Under the pieces are notes generated by a model. That model saw only the letters and a list, made by a program, of their open reading frames with translations, was not told the origin of the DNA and made no database searches. The position numbers were made by a program, and so were the translations under genes. From the NCBI GenBank assembly GCA_002342585.1, contig DDQG01000003.1, positions 12,461 to 72,929 of the forward strand: a stretch of DNA of 60,469 nt, read 5' to 3'. Source of the DNA: Prevotellaceae bacterium UBA2448. GTDB lineage: Bacteria; Bacteroidota; Bacteroidia; Bacteroidales; Bacteroidaceae. Position 1 is the stretch's first letter; every line of letters begins with the position of its first letter. This document shows positions 1-8,844 of this stretch, piece by piece.

Positions 1-20
1 GCAAGCATCCTCTACTATTG

Positions 21-59
21 TCCCTTTAACTTCCCTTTAACTTCCCTTTAACTTCCCTT
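21..59. repeat. 11-bp tandem repeat
   Basis: Three full units of TCCCTTTAACT and a partial fourth lie just upstream of the first gene. The CTTTAAC core resembles the TTTAACC repeats at 9851-9882. It is probably a member of the simple intergenic repeats that recur through this window. No function is visible. Confidence 0.85.
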
Positions 60-62
60 CTG

Positions 63-82
63 CTCAACTTGCGAAAGTTGAG
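63..82. other. Hairpin with GCGA tetraloop upstream of hydrolase gene
   Basis: CTCAACTT pairs perfectly with AAGTTGAG around the GNRA-type loop GCGA, 27 bases before the ATG at 110. It could be a leader hairpin, or the terminator stem of a gene left of the window, although no T-run follows. It is followed by TTGATAATTGA repeat units at 82-105. Confidence 0.5.
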
Positions 83-109
83 TTGATAATTGAAAATTGA
101 TAATTAAAA

Positions 110-907
110 ATGAAAAAGACATTATTTTTGCTTTTGTTCTGCGTGAGTGCAGTGGTTTGTGCACAATCAGAAGAAGAACTGTGGATTAAGAATGGCAACC
201 GAAATATATTCGGAGTGCTGAGTCGTCCTGTGCAGCAGGAGGGTGTGAAGTATCCTGTAGCAATCATCTCCCATGGATTCAATGGTACACATTGGTTTGG
301 GAAAGACTACTTCGGTATAATGAAGGAGAAAGGGTATATGTGTTATACGTTCGACTTCCCATGTGGTTCGATAAATAGCCGGAGTGATAATAATACAATG
401 AATATGTCGGTGAAGGGAGAAGTGAGTGATTTGCAGGCTATCATCGATTACTTCAAGAGTCAGTCCGATGTGGATGCTACACGTATTGTGTTGATAGGGG
501 AGAGTCAGGGTGGACTCGTGTCGGCACTGACGGCAGCCAGCAGACCCAAGGACGTGAATCAGTTGGTGCTGATATATCCGGCACTGTGTATTCCGGATAA
601 TTGGAATGAGAGATATCCGAAGGTGGAGGAGATTCCAGACACCACACGCTTGTGGAACGTGCCGCTTGGCAGGTCTTTCTTCTTGGAGATAAGAGACTTG
701 GATGTGTATAAAGAGATAAAGAAATACAAACGTCCAGTGCTGATTATCCATGGAGATAAGGATCAGGTGGTGCCTCTCAGTTATTCGGAACGAGCTGTGA
801 AGACATATAAAAAAGCAAAATTGGAAGTGATTCCTAATGCACGTCACGGATTTAATCCGACGGAAAGGGCTTTGGCACTAGGCTGGATAAAAAACTTCAT
901 AAAATAG
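110..907 (+). CDS. Secreted alpha/beta hydrolase (S9/esterase-like)
   Basis: This 265-residue protein begins with a clear signal peptide (MKKTLFLLLF to about residue 18, VCAQS cleavage region), so it should act in the periplasm or outside the cell. The alpha/beta hydrolase fold is supported by an oxyanion-type HGFNG at about 55, the nucleophile elbow GESQGG with Ser132, the acid loop HGDKDQVVP (Asp218) and the histidine NARHGF (His246). The length suits a compact single-domain esterase or acylaminoacyl-peptidase-like hydrolase. The substrate cannot be read from sequence; in Bacteroidetes such enzymes are often carbohydrate esterases or dipeptidyl-peptidase relatives. It stands alone ahead of carB, with an 87-base gap that contains the carB promoter. 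Confidence 0.85.
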   Translation: MKKTLFLLLFCVSAVVCAQSEEELWIKNGNRNIFGVLSRPVQQEGVKYPVAIISHGFNGTHWFGKDYFGIMKEKGYMCYTFDFPCGSINSRSDNNTMNMSVKGEVSDLQAIIDYFKSQSDVDATRIVLIGESQGGLVSALTAASRPKDVNQLVLIYPALCIPDNWNERYPKVEEIPDTTRLWNVPLGRSFFLEIRDLDVYKEIKKYKRPVLIIHGDKDQVVPLSYSERAVKTYKKAKLEVIPNARHGFNPTERALALGWIKNFIK

Positions 908-953
908 CTCTAATTTTTTGGTAAAACAGCACGTTTTTTTGATAGATTATTCG

Positions 954-961
954 TACTTTTG
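954..961 (+). promoter_or_regulatory. Bacteroidetes -7 box for carB
   Basis: TACTTTTG matches the TAnnTTTG consensus exactly and lies 33 bases before the carB ATG. A well-spaced -33 TTTG is not clear; the nearest TTTG (938-941) is too close. Confidence 0.7.
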
Positions 962-994
962 CACCCGATTTTGAAAGTACTAATAATTTAAATA

Positions 995-3900
995 ATGAAG
1001 AAACAGCTGAAAAAAGTGCTTGTACTGGGTTCAGGTGCACTGAAGATTGGTCAAGCTGGAGAATTCGACTACTCTGGTAGTCAGGCTTTAAAGGCGCTCC
1101 GTGAAGAGGGTATCAAGTCTGTTCTTGTTAATCCGAACGTGGCAACTATTCAAACGAGTGAAGGTATTGCGGACAAGGTTTATTTCCTGCCGGTCAATAC
1201 CTTTTTTGTTACTGAAATTATCAAGAAGGAACGTCCTGACGGTATCCTCCTTGCGTTTGGCGGACAGACTGCACTGAACTGCGGTACTGAACTCTTCCAG
1301 AAGGGTATTCTGAAGGAATATGGAGTTGAGGTACTCGGAACGAGTGTAGAGGCAATCATGAATACTGAGGACCGCGACCTCTTTGTGAAGGAACTGAATA
1401 AGATTAGTTTGAAGGTTCCTGTAAGTCAGGCATGTGAAACTATGGAAGATGCCATAGCAACTGCACGACGCATCGGTTATCCTATCATGATTCGTTCTGC
1501 ATACGCACTTGGCGGTCTGGGTTCTGGTGTATGTCCTGATGAGAAGACCTTCAAGGAAATTGCTGAGTCTGCATTCACATTCGCTCCACAGGTATTGGTT
1601 GAGGAAAGTCTGAAGGGCTGGAAGGAGATAGAATTTGAGTGTATCCGTGATGCAAACGACCATTGTTTCACTGTTGCTTCAATGGAAAACTTCGACCCAC
1701 TGGGTATTCACACTGGTGAGAGTATAGTAGTTGCTCCTACTTGCTCACTCACAGAAGAGCAGGTAAAGATGCTTCAGGACATCACTATCAGATGTGTTCG
1801 TCACCTGAATATCGTTGGAGAGTGTAATATACAGTTTGCGTTCAACGCAGAGACAAACGACTACCGCATCATCGAAATCAATGCTCGTCTGAGTCGTTCT
1901 TCAGCTCTCGCATCAAAGGCAACTGGTTATCCTCTTGCCTTCGTAGCTGCTAAGATAGCTCTTGGTTATACCCTCGACCAGATTGGTGAGATGGGTACTA
2001 CCAACTCAGCATATGTAGCACCATCGCTCGACTACCTGATTTGTAAGATTCCTCGTTGGGACCTCACTAAGTTTACTGGTGTAAGCCGTAAGATCGGTTC
2101 CAGCATGAAGTCTGTAGGTGAGATCATGAGTATCGGTCGTTCGTTCGAAGAACTCATCCAGAAGGGTCTCCGTATGATTGGTCAGGGCATGCACGGATTT
2201 GTAGGCAATGACCACACTAAGTTTGAAAACCTTGACGACGAACTGGCAAACCCAACAGACCTGCGTATCTTCGCTATTGCACAGGCTCTGGAAGAAGGCT
2301 ACAGCATACAGCGCATTTACGAACTTACTAAGATAGACACTTGGTTTATCGAACGCCTGAAGAATATCGTAGATTACAAGCATAAGTTGGAAACATACAA
2401 CGCAGTTGAGGAAATCCCTGCTGACGTATTGCGTCAGGCAAAGGTACTCGGTTTCTCTGACTTCCAGATTGCACGTTTCGTGCTGAAGACAAAGGGGGGC
2501 AATATGGAGAAGGAAAACCTCGCTGTACGTTCTTACCGCAAGAAGCTTGGTATCCTGCCAGCAGTGAAACGTATTCCTACTGTTGCAAGTGAGCATCCAG
2601 ACCTCACAAACTACCTCTACATGACTTATGCGGTAGAAGGATATGATGTAAACTATTACAATAACGAAAAGTCGGTAATTGTATTAGGTTCAGGTGCTTA
2701 TCGCATAGGTTCTTCGGTCGAATTTGACTGGTGTTCAGTGAACGCAATCAACACAGCCAGAAAACTCGGATACAAGAGTATCATGATAAACTACAACCCA
2801 GAGACTGTTTCTACGGACTACGATATGTGTGACCGTCTGTACTTCGATGAGTTGTCGTTCGAACGCGTACTCGATGTCATCGACCTTGAGAATCCACGTG
2901 GTGTGATTGTGTCGGTAGGTGGTCAGATTCCAAACAACCTGGCTATGAAACTCTATCGTCAGAGTGTGCCTATCCTCGGTACTTCGCCTGTTAGCATTGA
3001 CCGTGCTGAGAACAGAAATAAATTCTCTGCTATGCTCGACCAGCTGGGTATCGACCAGCCAGAGTGGAGTGCTCTGACAAGCATGGAGGACGTGAAGGCA
3101 TTCATAGAACGTGTTGGATTCCCTGTTTTGGTTCGTCCTTCATACGTGCTTTCAGGTGCTGCCATGAACGTTTGTTACGACTACGAAGAACTGGAGCGCT
3201 TCTTGCAGATGGCAAGTGAGGTCAGCAAGGAATATCCGGTTGTTATCTCTCAGTTCATGCAGGAGACCAACGAAGTAGAATTCGATGCCGTAGCACAGAA
3301 CGGTGAGGTAGTAGAATATGCTATCTCTGAACACGTTGAATTTGCAGGTGTTCACTCTGGTGACGCTACAATGGTATTCCCTGCACAGCAAATCAGTTTC
3401 GCTACAGTACGTCAGATTAAGAAGATCAGCCGTGCCATTGCGAAGGAACTGAACATCAGTGGTCCATTTAATATCCAATACCTTGCTAAGGGCAGAGACG
3501 TGAAGGTTATCGAGTGTAACCTCCGCGCATCCCGTTCGTTCCCATTCGTAAGTAAGGTGCTGAAGCGCAACTTCATCGAGACAGCTACACGTATCATGCT
3601 CGATGCTCCATACTCAAAACCTGATAAGAGCGAATTCGACATCGACCGTATGGGTGTGAAGGCAAGTCAGTTCTCATTCGCACGTTTGCAGAACGCAGAC
3701 CCAGTACTCGGTGTGGATATGAGTTCTACTGGTGAGGTAGGTTGTATGGGTGACACATTTGAGGAGGCATTGCTCAACTCAATGATTGCCACAGGCTATA
3801 AGATTCCTTCAAAGGATAAGGCTATCATGATTTCGTCTGGTGAGACAAAGGAGAAGGTTGCTATGCTTGATGCTGCCCGTGCCCTTGTTCGTAACGGATA

Positions 3901-4225
3901 TAAGATTTATGCAACAGAAGGTACTGCTAAGTTCCTTAACGATAACGGGGCTCCTGCTGTAGCTGTTGGATGGCCAGATGAAGAGGGTAGTGACAAACTG
4001 AGTGTGATGCAGATGATTGCAGAACATAAGTTTGACCTTATCGTCAACATCCCAAAGAACCACTCAAAGCGCGAGCTGACTAACGGTTACCGCATCCGTC
4101 GTGCTGCTATCGACCATAATATTCCATTGATTACCAATGCTCGTCTTGCTTCTGCATTTATCGAGGCATTCTGCGAGAAGGGTCTGAACGACCTGCAGAT
4201 AAAGAGCTGGCAGGAGTATGAGTAA
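995..4225 (+). CDS. carB: Carbamoyl-phosphate synthase large subunit
   Basis: The 1076-residue product has the full CarB layout. It consists of two homologous synthetase halves, each with a pre-ATP-grasp and an ATP-grasp domain (starting near residues 1 and 555), an oligomerisation region between them, and a C-terminal MGS-like allosteric domain (from about 940). Both halves carry a VLGSGAxxIG nucleotide-fold start (residues 10 and 563), and GGQTALN and GGQIPNN mark equivalent positions. It makes carbamoyl phosphate from bicarbonate, ammonia supplied by the CarA glutaminase, and two ATP, feeding pyrimidine and arginine synthesis. carA is not in the window. The stop overlaps the start of the next gene, so the channel is probably co-transcribed and translationally coupled. 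Confidence 0.98.
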   Translation: MKKQLKKVLVLGSGALKIGQAGEFDYSGSQALKALREEGIKSVLVNPNVATIQTSEGIADKVYFLPVNTFFVTEIIKKERPDGILLAFGGQTALNCGTELFQKGILKEYGVEVLGTSVEAIMNTEDRDLFVKELNKISLKVPVSQACETMEDAIATARRIGYPIMIRSAYALGGLGSGVCPDEKTFKEIAESAFTFAPQVLVEESLKGWKEIEFECIRDANDHCFTVASMENFDPLGIHTGESIVVAPTCSLTEEQVKMLQDITIRCVRHLNIVGECNIQFAFNAETNDYRIIEINARLSRSSALASKATGYPLAFVAAKIALGYTLDQIGEMGTTNSAYVAPSLDYLICKIPRWDLTKFTGVSRKIGSSMKSVGEIMSIGRSFEELIQKGLRMIGQGMHGFVGNDHTKFENLDDELANPTDLRIFAIAQALEEGYSIQRIYELTKIDTWFIERLKNIVDYKHKLETYNAVEEIPADVLRQAKVLGFSDFQIARFVLKTKGGNMEKENLAVRSYRKKLGILPAVKRIPTVASEHPDLTNYLYMTYAVEGYDVNYYNNEKSVIVLGSGAYRIGSSVEFDWCSVNAINTARKLGYKSIMINYNPETVSTDYDMCDRLYFDELSFERVLDVIDLENPRGVIVSVGGQIPNNLAMKLYRQSVPILGTSPVSIDRAENRNKFSAMLDQLGIDQPEWSALTSMEDVKAFIERVGFPVLVRPSYVLSGAAMNVCYDYEELERFLQMASEVSKEYPVVISQFMQETNEVEFDAVAQNGEVVEYAISEHVEFAGVHSGDATMVFPAQQISFATVRQIKKISRAIAKELNISGPFNIQYLAKGRDVKVIECNLRASRSFPFVSKVLKRNFIETATRIMLDAPYSKPDKSEFDIDRMGVKASQFSFARLQNADPVLGVDMSSTGEVGCMGDTFEEALLNSMIATGYKIPSKDKAIMISSGETKEKVAMLDAARALVRNGYKIYATEGTAKFLNDNGAPAVAVGWPDEEGSDKLSVMQMIAEHKFDLIVNIPKNHSKRELTNGYRIRRAAIDHNIPLITNARLASAFIEAFCEKGLNDLQIKSWQEYE

Positions 4226-6005
4226 ATATCCAGAACTAATCAGAAGATTTGTGGTATGTGCATTGTTTGTGACACTTTGCACATGCCACAATTTCGTTTT
4301 TGCTCAGCAGTCCAGTGCTGATACAACGTCAGTGCATCGAGACTCTTTGCAAATTGCGAACGACTCAATAATAGAGGCTCTGCGTACTCAGGTGCATGAA
4401 CTTAAGTTGCAGGGTATTATGATGCGTGAACAGTTGGAAATCACGGGTAAGGACGCTTACGAGGATTCTGTGCATGCTGCAAAGATAAAACAGCGTATAG
4501 ACTCTTTGCGTATGCATACTTCTGGTGTACCATTGGTCGTGGATAATGATACACTGTTGAAGCTATATGCCCGTAAAGGGGGAATGTTGCCTTCGTTGCG
4601 TGCGGAACAGGCTACAGAGAAAATCTTGGAAGCAGGAAAAAGTATGTCCATGTTTCTTGATTCTGTGTATATATACAATAGCGAATTACAATCGGATATA
4701 ATGATCGGGGATGTGGTCTTGTTGAGTGTGACTGACATGGATGCCTTGTGGAACAACATCGACAGAGAGATCCTTGCACAACAATATAAGAGCATTATCG
4801 AGTCGAAAATCAAGGAACTGTACGATGAGTATGGAATGCAGCAAAAGCTGAAAGGTGCCGGACTCGTTGCCCTCATCATCACAGTTCAGGCATTTCTGAT
4901 ATGGTTCACGCTTTTTGCGATACGTAGATTGAAACATCATCTGATCCGTAGGTTGATGCGTACCTTTGGTCCATGGCAGGTTAAGGATTATACGGTCATG
5001 AACTTGCATCAGGTTGGAATGCTTATAGCGACTGTTTTCAATGTATTACTTATTTTAGTGATAGTAATACAGCTGATGATCAGTGTGCCTTTGATGTTCT
5101 CTATGTTCCCAGAAACGAAAGAACTTACCTATACTTTCATCGGATATATATTAAATCCTATCCGTCATATTCTGGGAGATGTAGTAAGTTACATACCCAA
5201 TCTGTTTCAGATTATCATTATCGTAATCTGTTTCCGTTATGTCATCAAGGGAATGCGATACTTTGCCAACGAGATTGCCAATGGGAATCTGAAAGTCAGC
5301 GGCTTCTATGCAGATTGGGCTATGCCTACGTTTACCATACTCAGAATCCTTCTTTACTCATTCATGCTGGTTATGATATGGCCCTTGTTGCCCAATTCGG
5401 ATTCAGAGGTGTTTCAGGGTGTTTCCGTATTCATAGGTATCATTGTGTCGCTTGGATCTACATCTATAGTCGGAAATATTATGGCAGGCTTAGTGATGAC
5501 TTATATGCGTCCGTTCCATGTGGGTGACTATATACGTTTTGGTGAAACGATGGGCGAGGTAGTGGAGAAGACCATACTGGTGACTCGTGTGCGTACTATG
5601 AAAAACGAACTGATTACAATCCCTAACTCCACCCTTATGGGTTCGCAGATAAGCAATTTCAGTTTCTCTGCCCAAAAGTATGGCATAATAGTGCATTCGA
5701 AAATAACTATAGGATACGACCAACAATGGCAATCTATTCGCGATTTGCTTCTGGAAGCTGCAGACAAGACTGAAGGATTAAAGAAACATCCTAAACCGTT
5801 TGTCAATGTAACAGCCTTGGATGACTCGTATGTTGAATATGAAATCAATGCTTATACTGACAGGCATAAGTCGTTGCCTGCGGTATATACGTCGCTTCAT
5901 GCCAATATTCTTGATACAATGCATAGGGCAGGAGTTGAGATTATGTCTCCTACCATATTCGCAACACGTCCGAATATACCGCTGCAGATACCAAAAGAAG
6001 ATTAG
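4218..6005 (+). CDS. MscS-family mechanosensitive ion channel, extended N-terminus
   Basis: This 595-residue protein starts inside the last codons of carB (8-base overlap). It has a signal peptide ending near the AQQ at residue 30, a helical periplasmic region, several membrane segments (about 210-235, 265-300, 320-340, 365-395), then the MscS pore and beta domain. The pore-helix-like region GIIVSLGSTSIVGNIMAGL (about 410-430) and the beta-domain motif RPFHVGDYIRF are typical of the family. The length places it with the larger MscS/YbdG/MscM-like proteins rather than the 286-residue E. coli MscS. It would release solutes on hypo-osmotic shock. Pairing with carB is more likely chance operon structure than a functional link. 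Confidence 0.9.
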   Translation: MSKYPELIRRFVVCALFVTLCTCHNFVFAQQSSADTTSVHRDSLQIANDSIIEALRTQVHELKLQGIMMREQLEITGKDAYEDSVHAAKIKQRIDSLRMHTSGVPLVVDNDTLLKLYARKGGMLPSLRAEQATEKILEAGKSMSMFLDSVYIYNSELQSDIMIGDVVLLSVTDMDALWNNIDREILAQQYKSIIESKIKELYDEYGMQQKLKGAGLVALIITVQAFLIWFTLFAIRRLKHHLIRRLMRTFGPWQVKDYTVMNLHQVGMLIATVFNVLLILVIVIQLMISVPLMFSMFPETKELTYTFIGYILNPIRHILGDVVSYIPNLFQIIIIVICFRYVIKGMRYFANEIANGNLKVSGFYADWAMPTFTILRILLYSFMLVMIWPLLPNSDSEVFQGVSVFIGIIVSLGSTSIVGNIMAGLVMTYMRPFHVGDYIRFGETMGEVVEKTILVTRVRTMKNELITIPNSTLMGSQISNFSFSAQKYGIIVHSKITIGYDQQWQSIRDLLLEAADKTEGLKKHPKPFVNVTALDDSYVEYEINAYTDRHKSLPAVYTSLHANILDTMHRAGVEIMSPTIFATRPNIPLQIPKED

Positions 6006-6029
6006 TTTACCAGTTTTCGTTTTCGTTAA

Positions 6030-6059
6030 AAAAAGCCCGAACCAACGTTCGGGCTTTTT
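6030..6059. terminator. Bidirectional rho-independent terminator
   Basis: GCCCGAAC (6035-6042) pairs perfectly with GTTCGGGC (6047-6054), flanked by an A-run on the left and a T-run on the right. It therefore works for both the mscS-type gene (+) and the convergent fucosidase gene (-). Confidence 0.92.
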
Positions 6060-6061
6060 GT

Positions 6062-7687
6062 TTATTTAATCTTCAGTACGGGGGCGATGGTGTTGGTTTG
6101 TTTTGCTGGGAGGGTAACCGTCAGTGCGTCATCTGTCTGCTGGAACTTCACCTTGCCGTAACCGAGGAGTTGGACTGAACGGATGCGCTGTTGAGTGCGA
6201 CCAAGAGAGTGGATAGTCAGTTGCTGGTCGGTAGGCCATGCAAGGGCGATGGCGTAGAGGGTCTTGCCCTTCTGTGTGAACCGGATTTCGCGCGAGTCTG
6301 CTTTGTTATAAGACCCTTCGTTGAATCCCTGATTGTTTATCTTGATGGTGCTGTTAGCGATAGGACCTTCTCCGAAACGAATCCAAGGACGTGTGTCGTA
6401 GATTGCCTCGCTGTTCTGGCGCATCCAGGCACCGAATTCCTCAAGGATGGCATGTTCCTTCTCGTCGAAAGTGCCGTCAGCACGCAGAGGTACGTTGAGC
6501 AGGAAATTACCGTTCTTGCTTACTATATCAACAAGGAGTTTTACGATGTTGGAGGCAGACTTATAACGTCCCTGTTCGTAGATTTCTGTGTTGTAGTGCC
6601 AACCACCTATGCACGAACAAGACTGCCAAGGACGGTCAACAATTTGGTTTGGAGCCCCGCGTTCCACGTCCCAAACGATGGCTTCACGTTGTTCGTCGTT
6701 CAGAATCTTTCCGAAGATTACAGCCTGATTCTTGCCCTTATGCACCGCTGTGTTCTGGTTGTAGAAGTGGGCTGCAATCTTCAGTCCTGCGTCGCTGATA
6801 GGGTAGAGGGGCAGGACCGTGGCATCGAAGTAGAGCAAATCGGGAGAATAGCGGTTTATGGCGTCGAGGGTTCGGTTGTAGAAATTGGTGCAGAACTCCT
6901 CAGACGGAATGTCGGCACCATGACTCCAATCCCACTGGTCGTGCAACATTCTGTTTGCCCACGAACCGCGGCTCAGCGGGTGTTGCTGCTGATAAAGCTG
7001 TTGCGGGTCGAGACCTTCCCACCACTTGCCTTTGCCGTCTTCCTTCGTCAGAACTCCGTCGTATGGCACACCCATCATCTTGCCGGAGAGGTCGTAGCGG
7101 CGTGATGGCTCGTACCATGTCCAGGCATGGTCAGCATGGAAACTGATACCGAGGGGCAGTCCGTATTTCTTTGCTGCATCTGCCCATTCACGCAGGATGT
7201 CTCGCTTAGGACCTATATTCTTTGAGTTCCAAGGCTGGTACTTCGAATCCCAGAGGTCGTAGTTGTCATGGTGGTTTCCCAAAACAAAGAAATAACGGGC
7301 GCCCAGCGACTTGTAGTAAGCCACGAGAGAATCAGGATTCCACTTCTCAGCACGGAATAGAGGGAGGATGTCCTTAAATCCCACTTCCGATGGGTGGCCA
7401 TAGTGTTCGCGATGCCATTTATAAGCTTTCGAACCTTCCATATACAGTTCGCGAGCCATCCAGTCGCCCGAACCCTCTACGCACTGCGGTCCCCAGTGTG
7501 CCCAGATGCCGAACTTGGCATTGCGGAACCATTCCGGTACCTGGTAACCGCTGCGGAGCGACTCCCAGGTGGGTTCGAACTGTCCAGTCTTCATGGGTTC
7601 TTGAGCCTCGCTGACGTGGATTGTGTTGTTTTGCGCAAAAACATATTGCGACAAAAAAGCTAAAGCTATCAGATATAGTGCTTTCAT
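6062..7687 (-). CDS. Alpha-L-fucosidase, GH29
   Basis: The 541-residue protein has a signal peptide (MKALYLIALAFLSQYVFAQ) and a GH29 TIM barrel. Diagnostic stretches are KFGIWAHWGPQ near residue 58, YYKSLGARYFFVLGNHHDNYDLW near 125-148, GLPLGISFHADHAW near 175, and the nucleophile strand PDLLYFDAT near 282, where the Asp is the expected catalytic nucleophile. A short beta-sandwich tail follows (about 425-541). It should remove terminal fucose from glycans, pectin or host-type oligosaccharides in the periplasm or at the surface. It is a single-gene unit with its own -7 box and the shared terminator, not part of a visible polysaccharide locus. Linkage preference (GH29-A or -B) is not decided here. 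Confidence 0.93.
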   Translation of the reverse strand: MKALYLIALAFLSQYVFAQNNTIHVSEAQEPMKTGQFEPTWESLRSGYQVPEWFRNAKFGIWAHWGPQCVEGSGDWMARELYMEGSKAYKWHREHYGHPSEVGFKDILPLFRAEKWNPDSLVAYYKSLGARYFFVLGNHHDNYDLWDSKYQPWNSKNIGPKRDILREWADAAKKYGLPLGISFHADHAWTWYEPSRRYDLSGKMMGVPYDGVLTKEDGKGKWWEGLDPQQLYQQQHPLSRGSWANRMLHDQWDWSHGADIPSEEFCTNFYNRTLDAINRYSPDLLYFDATVLPLYPISDAGLKIAAHFYNQNTAVHKGKNQAVIFGKILNDEQREAIVWDVERGAPNQIVDRPWQSCSCIGGWHYNTEIYEQGRYKSASNIVKLLVDIVSKNGNFLLNVPLRADGTFDEKEHAILEEFGAWMRQNSEAIYDTRPWIRFGEGPIANSTIKINNQGFNEGSYNKADSREIRFTQKGKTLYAIALAWPTDQQLTIHSLGRTQQRIRSVQLLGYGKVKFQQTDDALTVTLPAKQTNTIAPVLKIK

Positions 7688-7718
7688 GTTGTTGAATAAA
7701 AAATGGTTATTAATGGTG

Positions 7719-7726
7719 CAAAGGTA
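7719..7726 (-). promoter_or_regulatory. -7 box for GH29 gene
   Basis: Read on the minus strand this is TACCTTTG, an exact TAnnTTTG match 31 bases before the fucosidase ATG. Confidence 0.7.
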
Positions 7727-7733
7727 GGAATTT

Positions 7734-7773
7734 AATTGATAATTGACAATTGATAATTGACAATTGATAATTG
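7734..7773. repeat. AATTGATAATTGAC tandem repeat
   Basis: Nearly three copies of a 14-base unit (AATTGATAATTGAC) occupy the space between the divergent fucosidase and prenyltransferase promoters. Related units occur at 82-105, 12440-12461 and 41200-41230, all intergenic. Confidence 0.85.
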
Positions 7774-7778
7774 TTTTG

Positions 7779-7786
7779 TACTTTTG
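7779..7786 (+). promoter_or_regulatory. -7 box for UbiA-family gene
   Basis: TACTTTTG lies 26 bases before the ATG at 7813. It overlaps the upstream in-frame TTG at 7771, which argues against that TTG as the start. Confidence 0.75.
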
Positions 7787-7812
7787 CAGAAAATATTAAA
7801 AAGAGTACTAAA

Positions 7813-8844
7813 ATGATTAAACGTTGGTTATTTAATGCCCGTTCGTTTGCCGTTCCGCAGAACCTGATGCCAAGCATCCTTACTGTGGTACTTGCAATCG
7901 GAGTGTCTGGTTTTAATTTGTGGCTTGGAATACTAGCCGTTATAGGTGTTTGTATGGTTCATCTGGGTGGAAACCTGCTCGATGACTATTTTGACTGGCA
8001 GGATGAACTGCTGTCCTACCGTGAGGAACTCCGCAAGGAGGGTGAACAGGCATTTACCGATAAATATCCTTATCTGCGAGATGGTTCTACGACAGTGCCG
8101 GAATTGCGTCGTGCAATCATGGTTTTCTTTGGAATAGCTGCTCTGTGCGGACTGTTGATATGGATAGTGCGCGACTTCGACCCGTGGTTGGTGGGTATCG
8201 CAGCCGTAGCCTTCGTGTTGTGCTATTTCTATTCTGCACCACCATTGAAATTGGGATTCCACGGACTCGGAGAACTCGTCATAGGAATCTGTTTCGGACC
8301 TTGTCTGTTGTGCGGAGTATATGAATCAGCCTGTGGCGGTTTATATACCGAAGGAACAGGATTTGCCTGGCATATACTCGCCTTGGGATGTGCCATCGGT
8401 ATGTTTGTTACCAATATCCTTTATACACACTCCTTCGTAGAGCGCCACGTGGATGATGTGTCGCATAAGAAAACGCTGGCAGTGCTGTTGAAAACCGATG
8501 TGGCTGGTCTCGTAGCTTATGCCATCTTCCTCTTCGTGCCGTTCCTGCTCGTCTTACTTTGTGTCGTATTCGGATATATCCACTGGGCATATGCCTTTGT
8601 GTTGCTTATGTTGCCACAGGCTTTCTGGCTCATGTGGGCAATGATTATGTTTGCCAAGAAAGTGGAAGTGCCTACAGAACACCCTCATAAGTGGTTGGGT
8701 CCGATGGATAACTGGGCAAATATAGAACCGGAAAACCGTTACTATCTGCTCCGATGGTACACGATGAGAAACATAAATACAGGTTTCTGTTTTATCCTAG
8801 CAGTAGTTAAAATCATTCTCACATGCCAAGACTATTTTATTTAG
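7813..8844 (+). CDS. UbiA-family prenyltransferase (MenA-like)
   Basis: The product is 343 residues from the ATG at 7813, chosen because the promoter box sits over the longer TTG start. It is an integral membrane protein with about eight to nine segments. The prenyl-diphosphate/Mg site NLLDDYFDW is near residue 54, and the second aspartate site shows as VERHVDDVSHKK near 215. YFYSAPPLKLGFHGLGELVIG near 140 resembles the MenA/DHNA prenyltransferase loop. It would attach an isoprenoid chain to an aromatic or other acceptor. It overlaps the following radical SAM gene by 22 bases, so the two are probably translated together. It could be menA itself or a paralogue with another acceptor; the radical SAM partner is not part of classical menaquinone synthesis. 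Confidence 0.8.
   Translation: MIKRWLFNARSFAVPQNLMPSILTVVLAIGVSGFNLWLGILAVIGVCMVHLGGNLLDDYFDWQDELLSYREELRKEGEQAFTDKYPYLRDGSTTVPELRRAIMVFFGIAALCGLLIWIVRDFDPWLVGIAAVAFVLCYFYSAPPLKLGFHGLGELVIGICFGPCLLCGVYESACGGLYTEGTGFAWHILALGCAIGMFVTNILYTHSFVERHVDDVSHKKTLAVLLKTDVAGLVAYAIFLFVPFLLVLLCVVFGYIHWAYAFVLLMLPQAFWLMWAMIMFAKKVEVPTEHPHKWLGPMDNWANIEPENRYYLLRWYTMRNINTGFCFILAVVKIILTCQDYFI

Noticed and set aside
6191..7105. 304-codon open frame on the plus strand
   Set aside because: It is antisense to the GH29 gene, lacks protein-family features and has unusual composition; a shadow of the real gene.
7771..7812. Upstream TTG start for the prenyltransferase
   Set aside because: The -7 promoter box lies inside this extension, and the added residues do not look like family sequence.
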